43,944 nucleotides of DNA from Bacillota bacterium (GTDB lineage: Bacteria; Bacillota; UBA4882; UBA10575), in the NCBI GenBank assembly GCA_012735195.1, contig JAAYIC010000076.1:1-43944 (forward strand), read 5' to 3'. Both the position numbers and the translations under genes were made by a program. The stretch's first letter is position 1, and the number at the start of each line of letters is the position of its first letter. The notes below the pieces were generated by a model. It was not told the origin of the DNA, made no database searches, and worked only from the letters and a program-made list of their open reading frames with translations. Below, in pieces: positions 32,552-41,643 of the stretch.

Positions 32552-34426
32552 ATGTATAATGCCTATGAGGAGCTTTTTGACAGGGTAAAAAAACCCGGCA
32601 GGTACACCGGGGGAGAGCTTAATGCCGTAGTCAAGGATTGGCATAAGGCAAAGGTCCGGGTCGCCTTGGCCTTCCCCGACCTCTACGAAGTCGGCTTATC
32701 CCACCTCGGTCTCCGCCTGCTTTACTATAGGATCAACGATCAAAAAGAGTTTTTGGCCGAACGGGTCTATGCCCCGGCGGAGGATATGGAAGCAGAACTC
32801 CGCTCGGCGGATCTCCCCCTCTTTTCCCTGGAAACCCGGCACAGTCTGGCCGCCTTTGATCTCCTCGGCTTTAGCCTTCAGTATGAGCTGAGCTATGTTA
32901 ATATCTTGAACATGATGGCGCTCGCCGGGATCCCCCTGCGCAGAGCGGAGAGGGACGGAGCCGGGATGGGATTTCCCTTGGTCGCCGGGGGCGGTCCCGG
33001 CAGTTTCAACCCGGAACCGCTGGCGGATTTTTTCGACTTTTTTCTCCTGGGCGACGGGGAAGATGCCATCCTGGAGATCCTGACGATTATGGCGGCAGGA
33101 AAAGAAAAGGGAAAATCCAGGGCGGAACTGAAAAAAGACCTGCAGACCGTGGCCGGGGTTTATCTTCCCGAGTTTTACCGGGTGGAATATTTACCCTCCG
33201 GGGCGGTGGCCGCCGTCACCCCGGTGAACGGGGCGCCACCGGTCGTCCATAAACGGGTGATCCCCGATCTTAACCGGGCCTATCTTCCCAAAAAAGATCT
33301 CGTCCCGTGGCTGGAGATCGTCCACGACCGGTTGGCGCTGGAGATTATGCGCGGTTGCACCCGGGGCTGCCGGTTTTGCCAGGCGGGAATGGTTTACCGG
33401 CCGGTCCGCGAGCGGACGGGAAAACTCATCGAAGAGCACCTGGCGGAGCTGCTGAAAAACACCGGCTATGAGGAACTCTCCCTCACTTCGCTCAGCAGTG
33501 CGGACCATAGCGAGATCACCGAACTGGCCGGGCGGCTCGTCGCCTGTTATACACCGGAGGTTTCCATTTCCCTGCCGTCCTTGCGCCTGGACGCCTTCTC
33601 ACCGGAACTCGCCGCCCGCCTGCAGGGGGGGAAAAAAAGCACCCTGACGGTTGCCCCGGAGGCGGGAACCGACCGTTTGCGCCGGGTAATTAATAAGAAC
33701 CTCACGGAGGAAGAGATTATTGCCATGGCCCGTACGGCCTTTGGCGGCGGTTGGCAGCGGTTAAAACTCTATTTTATGATCGGCCTCCCCACCGAGGAGC
33801 AGGAGGATTTGGATGGGCTGGTGACCTTGGCGCGCCGGGTATACGAAATTGGCCGGGAGTTTCATGGGAGCCGGGCGCGGGTGACGGTCAGTGTGGCGAA
33901 TTTTGTCCCCAAGGCCCATACGCCTTTTCAATGGCGTCCCCAGGCCGGGATCGAGGAGATCCGGGAAAAGCAGAGTTTTCTCCGGCGCCGCCTGGCGGGG
34001 GCCGGAAGAGGGCTGACCTTCTCCTGGCATGAGGCGGAGCTGAGTTTCTTGGAAGGGGTTTTTGCCCGCGGCGACCGGCGGTTAAGCGCGGTCCTTGCTG
34101 AGGCCTTCCGGTTGGGATGCCGCTTTGACGCCTGGGCGGATAAGTTCCGGTGGGACCTCTGGCAGGCGGCTTTTGCCGCCACCGGGCTGGATCCGGCGTT
34201 TTACACCACCCGTCCCCGACCGCGGGAAGAGGTCCTTCCCTGGTCCCATTTGAGCGCCGGGGTGAGCCCGGAGTTTTTATGGGAGGAAAACTGCCGGGCG
34301 GAAAAGGGGATCCCCACCCCCGACTGCCGCGACCACTACTGTACAGGGTGTGGGGTCTGTACGGTCTTTGACCTTCCGTTCCCACCGGCAAAAAAGGCCA
34401 AGGCGGGAGGTGGGAAGGATGCATAA
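32552..34426 (+). CDS. TIGR03960 family B12-binding radical SAM protein
   Basis: 624 aa. The N-terminal half resembles a cobalamin-binding-like region (VALAFPDLYEVGLSHLGLRLLYY). The radical-SAM cluster is MRGCTRGCRFCQAGM (CxxxCxxC, about residue 268). The C-terminus carries CTGCGVC near residue 607. It is almost always followed by a TIGR03936 gene, as here, and often by RNase E/G. The reaction is unknown to me; a tRNA or ribosome modification is often guessed from this context. AAAGGAGA precedes ATG32552. Confidence 0.93.
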   Translation: MYNAYEELFDRVKKPGRYTGGELNAVVKDWHKAKVRVALAFPDLYEVGLSHLGLRLLYYRINDQKEFLAERVYAPAEDMEAELRSADLPLFSLETRHSLAAFDLLGFSLQYELSYVNILNMMALAGIPLRRAERDGAGMGFPLVAGGGPGSFNPEPLADFFDFFLLGDGEDAILEILTIMAAGKEKGKSRAELKKDLQTVAGVYLPEFYRVEYLPSGAVAAVTPVNGAPPVVHKRVIPDLNRAYLPKKDLVPWLEIVHDRLALEIMRGCTRGCRFCQAGMVYRPVRERTGKLIEEHLAELLKNTGYEELSLTSLSSADHSEITELAGRLVACYTPEVSISLPSLRLDAFSPELAARLQGGKKSTLTVAPEAGTDRLRRVINKNLTEEEIIAMARTAFGGGWQRLKLYFMIGLPTEEQEDLDGLVTLARRVYEIGREFHGSRARVTVSVANFVPKAHTPFQWRPQAGIEEIREKQSFLRRRLAGAGRGLTFSWHEAELSFLEGVFARGDRRLSAVLAEAFRLGCRFDAWADKFRWDLWQAAFAATGLDPAFYTTRPRPREEVLPWSHLSAGVSPEFLWEENCRAEKGIPTPDCRDHYCTGCGVCTVFDLPFPPAKKAKAGGGKDA

Positions 34427-35165
34427 GATGCACAAGTACCGGCTCCGCTATGCCAAATATGGTCCAGCCCGCTTTGCTTCCCACCTGGATCTGGGCCGGG
34501 CTTTAGGCCGCTCCCTGCGCCGGTCGGGGCTGCAGGTGGCGTATTCCCAAGGTTTTCATCCCCTCCCAAAAATGGCCTTCGGACCCCCTCTTCCCGTCGG
34601 CGTGGAGAGTGAAGCGGAGTTTGTGGATATCACTTTCACCGGAGAACTGGCGGATGAGGAGATCTCCCGGCGGCTGAATGCCGTTTTACCAACGGGCCTG
34701 GTGGTCACGGGGGTACTGAAACTGCCGCCAAAGACCCCGTCTTTAATGAGTTTGATTGACCGGTTTACCTATATTTTTTTCTTCGTTATTTCTCCGGAGG
34801 ACGCCGGCGAGTGGGACAAGGAGAAGACCGCCGCTTTTCTTGCGGCTTTATGGCAAAAAGAAGAACTGCCGGTGGTACGGAAAAAACAGGGGCGTGAAAG
34901 AAGGGTTAATCTGCGTCCCTTCTGGTATGATTATAATTTTTCCTTTATTGAACAGGGCTTGCTTCAGGTCGTGGTTGATGTGGCCTACGGGCCGCAGGGG
35001 ACCTTACGCCCCGATGAGTTGCTGCCGTTTTTCCCTTCCGGATGGCGGCTGCAGAAGGTCGTTCGGGGGCAGGCCTGGAGTGGGGGGGAACCCGTTCTCC
35101 CCGTTGCTGTTCATAGGGGTAGATTGAGGAGTATAGAAAGGAATGGGCAAGGAATTTTTGATTAA
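34419..35165 (+). CDS. TIGR03936 (DUF2344) radical-SAM-associated protein
   Basis: 248 aa; hallmark N-terminus YRLRYAKYGPARFASHLDLGRALGRSLRRSGLQVAYSQGFHPLPKMAFGPPLPVGVESEAEF. It is the obligate neighbour of the TIGR03960 protein, and its role is unknown. ATG34419 is chosen because GGGAGG lies 8 nt before it. It overlaps the upstream stop by 8 nt and the rng start by 23 nt, so the three genes form one translational unit. Confidence 0.93.
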   Translation: MHKMHKYRLRYAKYGPARFASHLDLGRALGRSLRRSGLQVAYSQGFHPLPKMAFGPPLPVGVESEAEFVDITFTGELADEEISRRLNAVLPTGLVVTGVLKLPPKTPSLMSLIDRFTYIFFFVISPEDAGEWDKEKTAAFLAALWQKEELPVVRKKQGRERRVNLRPFWYDYNFSFIEQGLLQVVVDVAYGPQGTLRPDELLPFFPSGWRLQKVVRGQAWSGGEPVLPVAVHRGRLRSIERNGQGIFD

Positions 35166-36831
35166 CGCCGGTCTCAGCGAGACCCGCATGGCCGTGTTGG
35201 AAGAGAAGAGGCTGGTGGAGATTGTGATTGAGCGCTTCCATGTTTCCCGCCGGGTGGGGAATATTTACCGGGGAAAAGTCGAGAATATCCTCCCCGGTAT
35301 GGAGGCGGCTTTTATTAATATCGGGATGGAAAAGAACGCTTTCTTGTACGTGGACGACCTGCAGGTTTTTAAAGGCCACGAAGAAGAGGTTAACGGACCG
35401 GCGCCCCCCATCAACAAGCTACTCCGCGAAGGACAGGAGATCATTGTTCAGGTGGTCAAGGAACCGATGGGCAGCAAAGGGGCGCGGGTGGTAACAAACC
35501 TGACCCTTCCCGGGCGGTACTTTGTTCTGATGCCTTCCGTCAATTACATCGGGATCTCCCGGCGCATCGAAGATGAGGACGAACGGGAACGCCTGCGGGC
35601 GTTGGCCCAGAAATTGCAGCCGCGGGGGATGGGGTTGATTGTCCGGACGGCCGCCGAAGGGGTCGACGAGAGAGAATTGCGGGCGGACAGGGACTTTCTC
35701 TTGAACCTCTGGCAGAAAGTGAGGAAAAAATCCCGGAAAGGACCGGTTCCCGCCCTGCTTTACCATGATCATGACTTGCTGTACCGGATGTTGCGAGATC
35801 ACTTTACCGAAGATATTGAGCGGTTAATCATTGATGAGGAGCAGGCTTATAAAAAGGCTCTGGAGTTTTTAAACAGTATGAATCCGCGCTTGAAAAGCCG
35901 GGTGGAATTGTACAGGGGGAGCCTTCCCTTATTCGATTATTACAGTATAGAACACCAGATTAAAGAGGCGTTGCAGAATAAGGTCTGGTTGCCGTCCGGT
36001 GCCTATCTCGTTTTTGACCAGGGCGAGGCCTTGACGATGATTGATGTCAATACCGGCAAGTTTACCGGCTCCACGAATTTGGAGGATACGGTTTTAGCCA
36101 CCAACCTGGAGGCGGCGCAGGAGATCGCCCGCCAGATTCGCCTGCGGAACCTGGGCGGGATAATTATTATCGATTTTATTGATATGGGGAGTGAGAAAAA
36201 CCGGCGGCAGGTTTTGGAGGTATTAGCCGCGGAATTGGCGAAAGACAAACAAAAATCAAACATCCTTGGTTTTACCGCCCTCGGTTTGCTGGAGATGACG
36301 CGGAAAAAAATCCGCCCGAGCTTGCGCGAGCAATTACAGCAACCCTGCGCCTGCTGTAACGGCACCGGTTATCACTCTTCCCTGGAGACACAGGCAGCCG
36401 CCGCCGAACGCCGGATTATTCAACTGGCCGCCGAAAGCGGGAGAGACCAGGCTTTGCTGGTGGGGGTTAATCCTGCGGTGGCCTCCTTATTAATCGGGCC
36501 GGGCGGCGGCCACCTGGAAGCCTTGGAGAGGATGACCGGGAAGACGATTTTCATCAGGGGCCAGGAGGAACTCTCCACCGAGGAGGTGAAGGTCCTGGCG
36601 GTGGGCGAGTTGTCACTGGTAGAAAAAGAGGCGTTACCGGTCAGCGAGGGCGAGGTCTTAACGGTCAAGGTTCTGGAGGCCCATGCCAACAACCCGGCCG
36701 ACGGGATTGCCCGTATCGAAGGGTATGTCCTTGATATTGAAGACGGCGGCCGCTGCCTGGGGGAGACGGTGAAGATAATGATTGAAAAAGTATACCGGAC
36801 TTATGCCCGGGCGCGGCTGGTTGACGGTTGA
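35143..36831 (+). CDS. rng: Ribonuclease G/E family endoribonuclease
   Basis: 562 aa. S1-like N-terminal RNA-binding region (RRVGNIYRGKVENILPGMEAAFINIGMEKNAFLYVDDL); catalytic DNase I-like subdomain with metal Asp residues in MIDVNTGKF and IIIIDFIDMGSEKNR; zinc-link CACCNGTG (CPxCxG type) joining subunits. The C-terminal ~70 residues (GEVLTVKVLEAHANNPADGIARIEGYVLDIEDG) form a TRAM-like domain common in Clostridia. It processes rRNA and mRNA. It precedes rplU with its own promoter overlapping the rng stop region. Confidence 0.95.
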   Translation: MGKEFLINAGLSETRMAVLEEKRLVEIVIERFHVSRRVGNIYRGKVENILPGMEAAFINIGMEKNAFLYVDDLQVFKGHEEEVNGPAPPINKLLREGQEIIVQVVKEPMGSKGARVVTNLTLPGRYFVLMPSVNYIGISRRIEDEDERERLRALAQKLQPRGMGLIVRTAAEGVDERELRADRDFLLNLWQKVRKKSRKGPVPALLYHDHDLLYRMLRDHFTEDIERLIIDEEQAYKKALEFLNSMNPRLKSRVELYRGSLPLFDYYSIEHQIKEALQNKVWLPSGAYLVFDQGEALTMIDVNTGKFTGSTNLEDTVLATNLEAAQEIARQIRLRNLGGIIIIDFIDMGSEKNRRQVLEVLAAELAKDKQKSNILGFTALGLLEMTRKKIRPSLREQLQQPCACCNGTGYHSSLETQAAAAERRIIQLAAESGRDQALLVGVNPAVASLLIGPGGGHLEALERMTGKTIFIRGQEELSTEEVKVLAVGELSLVEKEALPVSEGEVLTVKVLEAHANNPADGIARIEGYVLDIEDGGRCLGETVKIMIEKVYRTYARARLVDG

Positions 36832-36856
36832 CAAGACCGATCCTTGGTGTTAAGAT
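36828..36856 (+). promoter_or_regulatory. Sigma-A promoter of the L21-Prp-L27 operon
   Basis: TTGACA (36828-36833) overlapping the rng stop, 17-nt spacer, TAAGAT (36851-36856). Predicted start near 36863. Confidence 0.8.
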
Positions 36857-36862
36857 ATTAAA

Positions 36863-36978
36863 GGCAGGTGGCGCCTGTGCGCCGCGCCTGTCGCAACCGC
36901 ACGGTTCCGGTGGCAAACTCTCAGGCGGAGAGGTGCGCTGAGATACCATAACCGGCGAGTCTGGACAGGGAGGGTTGA
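36863..36978 (+). promoter_or_regulatory. L21 leader (autoregulatory 5' UTR)
   Basis: A structured leader precedes rplU. GGCGC-CTGT-GCGCC forms a tight hairpin at about 36872-36885, extended by outer AGG/CCT pairs. A second structured part contains GGTGGCAAACTCTCAGGCGGAGAGG. Position and appearance fit the L21 leader of Bacillota, thought to bind L21 and limit its own synthesis. Identification is from memory of the family, not a model search. Confidence 0.65.
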
Positions 36979-36981
36979 GTT

Positions 36982-37293
36982 ATGTTTGCGGTAGTGGAAT
37001 GCGGTGGCAAGCAATACCGGGTGGCGCCCGGAGACGTGATCACCGTGGAGAAGCTTCCCCAAGAGGAAGGCCAGGAGGTTGTCCTGGAAAAAGTCTTGCT
37101 CCTGGGAGATGCGGAGGGAGTCCGCATCGGGAGACCCTTGGTGGAAGGGGCCAAGGTCCGGGCGAAAATTATCGAACACGGAAAAGGGAAAAAGATCTTG
37201 GTCTTCAAGTATAAGGCGAAGAAGAATTACCGCCGGCGTTACGGTCACCGGCAGCCTTACACCCGCCTGTTGGTGCAGGAAGTGGAAGGATGA
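36982..37293 (+). CDS. rplU: 50S ribosomal protein L21
   Basis: 103 aa, complete: MFAVVECGGKQYRVAPGD start, basic KILVFKYKAKKNYRRRYGHRQPYT end. Binds 23S rRNA. GGGAGGG ribosome site upstream; the last four bases overlap the prp start. Confidence 0.98.
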   Translation: MFAVVECGGKQYRVAPGDVITVEKLPQEEGQEVVLEKVLLLGDAEGVRIGRPLVEGAKVRAKIIEHGKGKKILVFKYKAKKNYRRRYGHRQPYTRLLVQEVEG

Positions 37294-37646
37294 CAAGGAT
37301 CTCCTTTTTCACAAAAGGGGATTTCTTTGCCGGTTTTCGGGCGGAAGGTCATGCCGGATACGCACCGGCAGGAAGTGACATCGTTTGCGCCGGGATCTCG
37401 GCTCTCCTCCAGAGCACCGTTATCGCCCTGGCCGAGTTGCTGTCGATCCCGGTGGAACTGAAAATGGAAAAAAAGACCGGTCTCTTTATTTGCCGGCTGC
37501 CGGCAGCATTGACCGGGGAGAAGCAAGAGAAAGCCGATCTGCTGCTTCGCAGCATGCATCTGGGTTTGCTGCGGATGGCGGATGAATATCCCGGGCATTT
37601 AAAGGTTTCAATTAAGGGAGGTGGCGAAGATGCTGAAGCGTTTTGA
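37290..37646 (+). CDS. prp: Ribosomal-processing cysteine protease Prp
   Basis: 118 aa. Catalytic His and Cys lie in [20 protein letters not shown] (about residues 20-39). Prp removes the N-terminal extension of L27 in Bacillota and relatives; the following gene carries exactly such an extension. Translation is coupled: ATGA overlap with rplU and a 17-nt overlap with rpmA. Confidence 0.95.
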   Translation: MTRISFFTKGDFFAGFRAEGHAGYAPAGSDIVCAGISALLQSTVIALAELLSIPVELKMEKKTGLFICRLPAALTGEKQEKADLLLRSMHLGLLRMADEYPGHLKVSIKGGGEDAEAF

Positions 37647-37926
37647 TCTACAGTTTTTTGCCCATAAGAAGGGGATGGGCAGCACCAGAAACGGCCGGGA
37701 CAGTGAAGCAAAAAGACTTGGCGTCAAGCGGTATGACGGGCAGAAGGTCAATGCCGGCAGTATTTTGGTACGTCAACGGGGAACAAGGATTCATCCGGGC
37801 AGTAACGTGGGGATCGGTAAAGACGATACGTTATTCGCCCTGATCGACGGATATGTGACTTTTGAACGGAAAGGGAAGAGAGATAAAAAGGTCAGTGTCT
37901 ATCCTGAGCCCGCAGTGACGGCCTAA
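37630..37926 (+). CDS. rpmA: 50S ribosomal protein L27 with cleavable N-terminal extension
   Basis: 98 aa. The N-terminus [19 protein letters not shown] shows the LQFFA/HKKG Prp cleavage motif; mature L27 begins HKKG, reaching the peptidyl-transferase centre. ATG37630 has GGGAGGTGG just upstream (about 37617-37625); a GTG at 37621 lies inside that site. Confidence 0.98.
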   Translation: MLKRFDLQFFAHKKGMGSTRNGRDSEAKRLGVKRYDGQKVNAGSILVRQRGTRIHPGSNVGIGKDDTLFALIDGYVTFERKGKRDKKVSVYPEPAVTA

Positions 37927-37948
37927 CCGCCTTCATGGCGGTTTTTTT
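37926..37948 (+). terminator. Intrinsic terminator after rpmA
   Basis: ACCGCC (37926-37931), loop TTCAT, GGCGGT (37937-37942), then a run of T. Confidence 0.9.
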
Positions 37949-38007
37949 ATACGGGAAGGAAATATGCCGGAGGGCGAGAATACAATAGTTGGGATGAACT
38001 CCTGAAA

Positions 38008-39300
38008 ATGTTCATTGATGAAGTGCGGATTTCGGTTGCCGCCGGTAAGGGCGGCGACGGGGTGGTAAGTTTTCGGCGGGAAAAATATGTCCCCCGGGGC
38101 GGGCCGGACGGCGGCAACGGCGGCCGTGGCGGCCATGTCTATCTCCGGGTGGACCGGGGCCTCTCCACCCTCAATGATTTACGGTACAAGCGGCGCTTTA
38201 AGGCGGAGGCCGGCGCCAACGGGGGAAAAAACAACAGAACCGGAAAGAGCGGTCATGACCTGGTAATCCGCGTCCCCCCCGGGACGATGGTCTTCTTGGA
38301 TGAACCCGGCAGCGAAAGGCTGCTCTGTGATCTTACCGGCGAGAACGAAGTGTTTCTGGCGGCCCGCGGCGGCCGGGGCGGACGGGGGAATGCGGCTTTT
38401 GCCGGCCCTACATATCAAGCACCCCGGTTTGCAGAGAAAGGTGAACCCGGGGAGGAAAGAAGATTGCGCCTGGAGTTAAAACTCCTGGCTGATGTGGGTT
38501 TGGTGGGATACCCCAATGCCGGCAAATCCACTTTATTATCGGTGATATCCGCCGCCCGCCCGAAAGTTGCCGATTATCCCTTTACCACTTTAAGTCCGGT
38601 TTTGGGCGTTGTGGGAATAGGTGACGAGAGTTTTGTCGTGGCCGACCTCCCGGGCCTGGTGGAAGAGGCCCATAAGGGAGTGGGTTTGGGACACCGGTTT
38701 CTCCGGCACAGCGAACGGACCCGTCTTCTTTTACACCTGGTGGACCTGGCGGCGGAGGGTGAGGATCCCTTAGCCATCTGGGAACTGGTCAATAGTGAAC
38801 TTGCCGCCTACAGCGGTGAACTGGCGAAAAAGCCCCAGATCGTTGTGGGCACCAAAATAGAACTCCCCCGTGCCCGGGAAAATTGGCCCCTTTTCCAGCA
38901 GGTGCTCACGGAGAAAGGTTATGAGGTGTATGCCATTTCCGCTGTTACCGGGGAAGGGGTTAAGGAATTACTCTACCGGGTGGCCGCCCGTTTAAAAGAA
39001 TTACCGCTTCCCAAGGCTGAAGTACCGGCGCATTGGGAGGCACACCCGTCTTTGGCCGAAGACGGCGGTTTCCGGGTTATAAAAGAAGAGGACGGGGTTT
39101 TTCGCTTGGAGGGCGAAAGATTACTGAAGAGGATTGCCCGTTATGATTTGAATCAAGAAGAAGCAGTCTTCCGGCTGCAGAAATATTTGCGCCGCCGGGG
39201 AGTGGAAGAAGCCCTGAAAAAAGCGGGAGTAAAGGAAGGTGATCTGGTCCGGGCAGGTGAGGTCGAATTTATCTATTACGGTGAACCGGATGAATTTTAA
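38008..39300 (+). CDS. obgE: GTPase ObgE/Obg
   Basis: 430 aa ribosome-assembly and stress GTPase. Glycine-rich Obg fold (1-158: [32 protein letters not shown]). G domain with G1 GYPNAGKST, switch region [13 protein letters not shown]3 [10 protein letters not shown] and G4-like GTKIEL (Gly-Thr-Lys in place of the usual Asn-Lys-x-Asp). C-terminal OCT domain ([43 protein letters not shown]). The G4 substitution is worth noting: the canonical NKxD appears as TKIE, which could weaken guanine specificity. The ribosome site before ATG38008 is weak. Confidence 0.96.
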   Translation: MFIDEVRISVAAGKGGDGVVSFRREKYVPRGGPDGGNGGRGGHVYLRVDRGLSTLNDLRYKRRFKAEAGANGGKNNRTGKSGHDLVIRVPPGTMVFLDEPGSERLLCDLTGENEVFLAARGGRGGRGNAAFAGPTYQAPRFAEKGEPGEERRLRLELKLLADVGLVGYPNAGKSTLLSVISAARPKVADYPFTTLSPVLGVVGIGDESFVVADLPGLVEEAHKGVGLGHRFLRHSERTRLLLHLVDLAAEGEDPLAIWELVNSELAAYSGELAKKPQIVVGTKIELPRARENWPLFQQVLTEKGYEVYAISAVTGEGVKELLYRVAARLKELPLPKAEVPAHWEAHPSLAEDGGFRVIKEEDGVFRLEGERLLKRIARYDLNQEEAVFRLQKYLRRRGVEEALKKAGVKEGDLVRAGEVEFIYYGEPDEF

Positions 39301-39355
39301 CTTTTGGCCTTTCTTTTTTATTCTTGAGTTTGAAGAATAATAGGAGGTTAAGAAG

Positions 39356-39550
39356 ATGACCTGCTTGGAGTGCGGGAATTGTAAGGAGGGAAAGAAGGTC
39401 TTTTACTGCCCCGCGCGTAATGAATTCGAAATCCGGGAAGAGGTTGTGGTCAGGGAAAAGGAGAACTCCCGCTGGAAAAAGGGAGACCCCCGGTATGAAC
39501 AACACCGCCGTCGTTTACGCAAGGACCGTGAAGACTTAAAGATCAGTTAA
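39356..39550 (+). CDS. Small Cys-rich, highly charged protein of unknown function
   Basis: 64 aa, not recognised. The N-terminus MTCLECGNCKEGKKVFYCPARNEF has C-x2-C-x2-C and C-x9-C spacing suggestive of a metal-binding knuckle. The rest is strongly basic and acidic (RRRLRKDREDLKIS), which would suit nucleic-acid or ribosome binding. An excellent TAGGAGG lies 8 nt before ATG39356. Its position between obgE and proB suggests translation-related work, by inference only. Confidence 0.75.
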   Translation: MTCLECGNCKEGKKVFYCPARNEFEIREEVVVREKENSRWKKGDPRYEQHRRRLRKDREDLKIS

Positions 39551-39592
39551 ATATAGATGGAAAGAAAGTAAACAAAGGAAAATAAGGAAGAA

Positions 39593-39638
39593 TGGACACC
39601 GGATTTCGGTGTCCAATCATCATCCGGGTATTTTTTTT
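39593..39638 (+). terminator. Hairpin with delayed T run
   Basis: TGGACACCG (39593-39601), loop GATTT, CGGTGTCCA (39607-39615), then 15 nt before eight T residues (39631-39638). The gap makes it an atypical terminator. TATAAT at 39643-39648 without a clear -35 may start proB transcription. Confidence 0.45.
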
Positions 39639-39747
39639 ATGGTATAATAGATTCGTCCTGTACCCGTAGGAAAACACAACCTTGTGGCTGCGTGCCGGGG
39701 TTATGAACTGAAGCGGAAGAGTCTCGAGCAGCAAGTACCGAGCAATA

Positions 39748-39782
39748 GACGAGTGACGAGCGACGAGCGACGAACGACGAGG
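39748..39782 (+). repeat. Five tandem heptamers GACGAGN before proB
   Basis: GACGAGT-GACGAGC-GACGAGC-GACGAAC-GACGAGG, ending right at the proB ribosome site (GGGAGG). Related GAG/CGAG pieces extend upstream from 39720. Confidence 0.85.
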
Positions 39783-39793
39783 GAGGTTTAACC

Positions 39794-40957
39794 GTGACGG
39801 AGCGCAAGAAAGTTCTGGAAGAGGCCCAGAGAATTGTGATCAAGATTGGGACCAGCACTTTAACCCGCGCTTCAGGCCAACTCAATCATGAATTCCTCTC
39901 GGAACTGGTTTGTCAGGTGGCGCATGAACATAATAAAGGAAAAGAGATCTTAATTGTTACTTCGGGTGCGGTCGGTGCGGGCCTGGGAAAGCTTAATTTG
40001 CTGAAGAAAAAGCCGGCCTCCCTTCCGGAACGCCAGGCGGTGGCTGCGATTGGCCAGGGCTTATTGATGGAGGTTTACGAGAAACTCTTTGCCACCCATG
40101 GGATTACTGTAGCCCAGATTCTTTTAACCCGGGACGATATGAACGACCGCCGTAGGTATTTGAACGCCCGTAACACCCTCTTGCAGTTGATCACCGGCTA
40201 TAAAGCAGTGCCAATTATCAATGAGAATGATACGGTGGCCACGGAAGAGCTTGATCTCCGGTTCGGAGATAACGATACCTTATCCGCTTTGGTTGCCAGT
40301 CTGGTGGGAGCGGATCTCCTCGTGCTCCTGTCGGATGTCGGTGGTTTGTATACCGGCGACCCCCGCCGGAACAAAGAGGTTTCCCTGGTTCCGGTGGTAA
40401 GAGAGATCACCCCCCGGATCCAGGCAATGGCCGGTGAAGCAGGGACCCTTTTTGGTACAGGAGGCATGCAGACCAAGATCGAGGCCGCCCGGATCGTTAC
40501 CCGTTCGGGTATTGCCATGGTCCTGGCTTCCGGGCAAGAACCGCGGGTGGTAGAGAGAATAATCGCCGGGGATGCGGTGGGTACCATTTTTCTGCCGGCC
40601 CAGGAGACACTCCTCGGGAGGAAACGGTGGATTGCCTTTGCTGGACAACCTCGGGGGGAGATCGTGATCGACCCCGGGGCGGTGGAAGCCCTGGTGACAC
40701 ATAAAAAAAGCCTGCTACCGTCGGGTGTCGTTGATGTGAAAGGCCGGTTTGAACTGGGCGATCTGGTGCGGATTGTCGACGAGGAGAACCGGGAAGTGGC
40801 CAGAGGCCTCAGCAATTTCTCTGCCGATGAGATCAGAAAGATCATGGGCGGCAAAACCCGTACGATCGCGCAAATATTGGGCTACAAGACCTATGATGAG
40901 GTTGTCCATAGAAACAACCTGGTCTGCCTGGAAGAACCGGCCGGCGCCGGAAAATAA
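39794..40957 (+). CDS. proB: Glutamate 5-kinase
   Basis: Phosphorylates glutamate in the first step of proline synthesis. 387 aa: amino-acid kinase domain (IKIGTSTLTRASGQL; VTSGAVGAGLGKL; NENDTVATEELDLRFGDNDTLSALVA; LLSDVGGLYTGDP; GTGGMQTKIEAARI) and C-terminal PUA domain (GRFELGDLVRIVDEENREVARGLSNFSADEIRKIMG). GTG39794 follows GGGAGGTTT. proA, usually adjacent, is not here; nadD follows directly. Confidence 0.96.
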   Translation: MTERKKVLEEAQRIVIKIGTSTLTRASGQLNHEFLSELVCQVAHEHNKGKEILIVTSGAVGAGLGKLNLLKKKPASLPERQAVAAIGQGLLMEVYEKLFATHGITVAQILLTRDDMNDRRRYLNARNTLLQLITGYKAVPIINENDTVATEELDLRFGDNDTLSALVASLVGADLLVLLSDVGGLYTGDPRRNKEVSLVPVVREITPRIQAMAGEAGTLFGTGGMQTKIEAARIVTRSGIAMVLASGQEPRVVERIIAGDAVGTIFLPAQETLLGRKRWIAFAGQPRGEIVIDPGAVEALVTHKKSLLPSGVVDVKGRFELGDLVRIVDEENREVARGLSNFSADEIRKIMGGKTRTIAQILGYKTYDEVVHRNNLVCLEEPAGAGK

Positions 40958-40980
40958 GGAACCGGGGGGCGAGACTTCAC

Positions 40981-41589
40981 TTGACAAGAATCGGACTTTT
41001 TGGCGGCAGTTTCGATCCACCACACGCCGGGCATCTGTTACTGGCGGAGTCGGCCCGTGAAGAATTGCATCTGGAAAAGGTCTATTTCATCCCCGCCCGG
41101 CAATCGCCTTTGAAAGACTGGTCGGCTTTTGCCTCTCCCGAAGAGCGCCTGGCCATGGTTGGCCTGGCGGTGGCGGATAACCCTTTTTTTGAGGTTTGCC
41201 GGGTGGAACTGGAGAGAGAACCGCCTTCTTATACCGTGGAAACGGTCAAGTATTTTCACCGGTTGTTTCCGGAGGCGGAATTATGGTTGATCCTTGGTGA
41301 GGATAACTTGGCGGAGTTACACCGCTGGTATCATGTGGACGAATTGCTCGCTCTCACCCGGGTGGGAGTAGGAAAAAGACCCGGCAACTGCGTGCATGGG
41401 GGTGGGGAAGAAAAGAGGTTTCCGGTTTTGGCCGGAGGGGAGGAGAGGATCCGGTTTTTTTCCCATCCCGGGATTGAGCTTTCCTCCCAGGAGATCCGGG
41501 AGCGGATCCAAGCGGGGCGGTCCATCCGCTACCGCGTACCGGAGAAAGTCCGGGAGTATATCGAAAGGCGCCGGCTTTATGGAGGTTAG
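40981..41589 (+). CDS. nadD: Nicotinate-nucleotide adenylyltransferase
   Basis: 202 aa. Adenylates nicotinate mononucleotide in NAD synthesis. GLFGGSFDPPHAGHLLLAE is the nucleotidyltransferase GxFDPxHxGH motif, and ELSSQEIRERIQAGRSIRYRVPEKVREYI carries the ISSTxIR-like end motif. The start is TTG40981 with a G-rich run (GGGGGG, about 40963-40968) upstream. In order with yqeK and rsfS, as in most Bacillota. Confidence 0.95.
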   Translation: MTRIGLFGGSFDPPHAGHLLLAESAREELHLEKVYFIPARQSPLKDWSAFASPEERLAMVGLAVADNPFFEVCRVELEREPPSYTVETVKYFHRLFPEAELWLILGEDNLAELHRWYHVDELLALTRVGVGKRPGNCVHGGGEEKRFPVLAGGEERIRFFSHPGIELSSQEIRERIQAGRSIRYRVPEKVREYIERRRLYGG

Positions 41590-41643
41590 TTTTTTCACCG
41601 GATATGCTGGTTTTTACGAGGAACGTAGGTGGGGAGCGAATTG

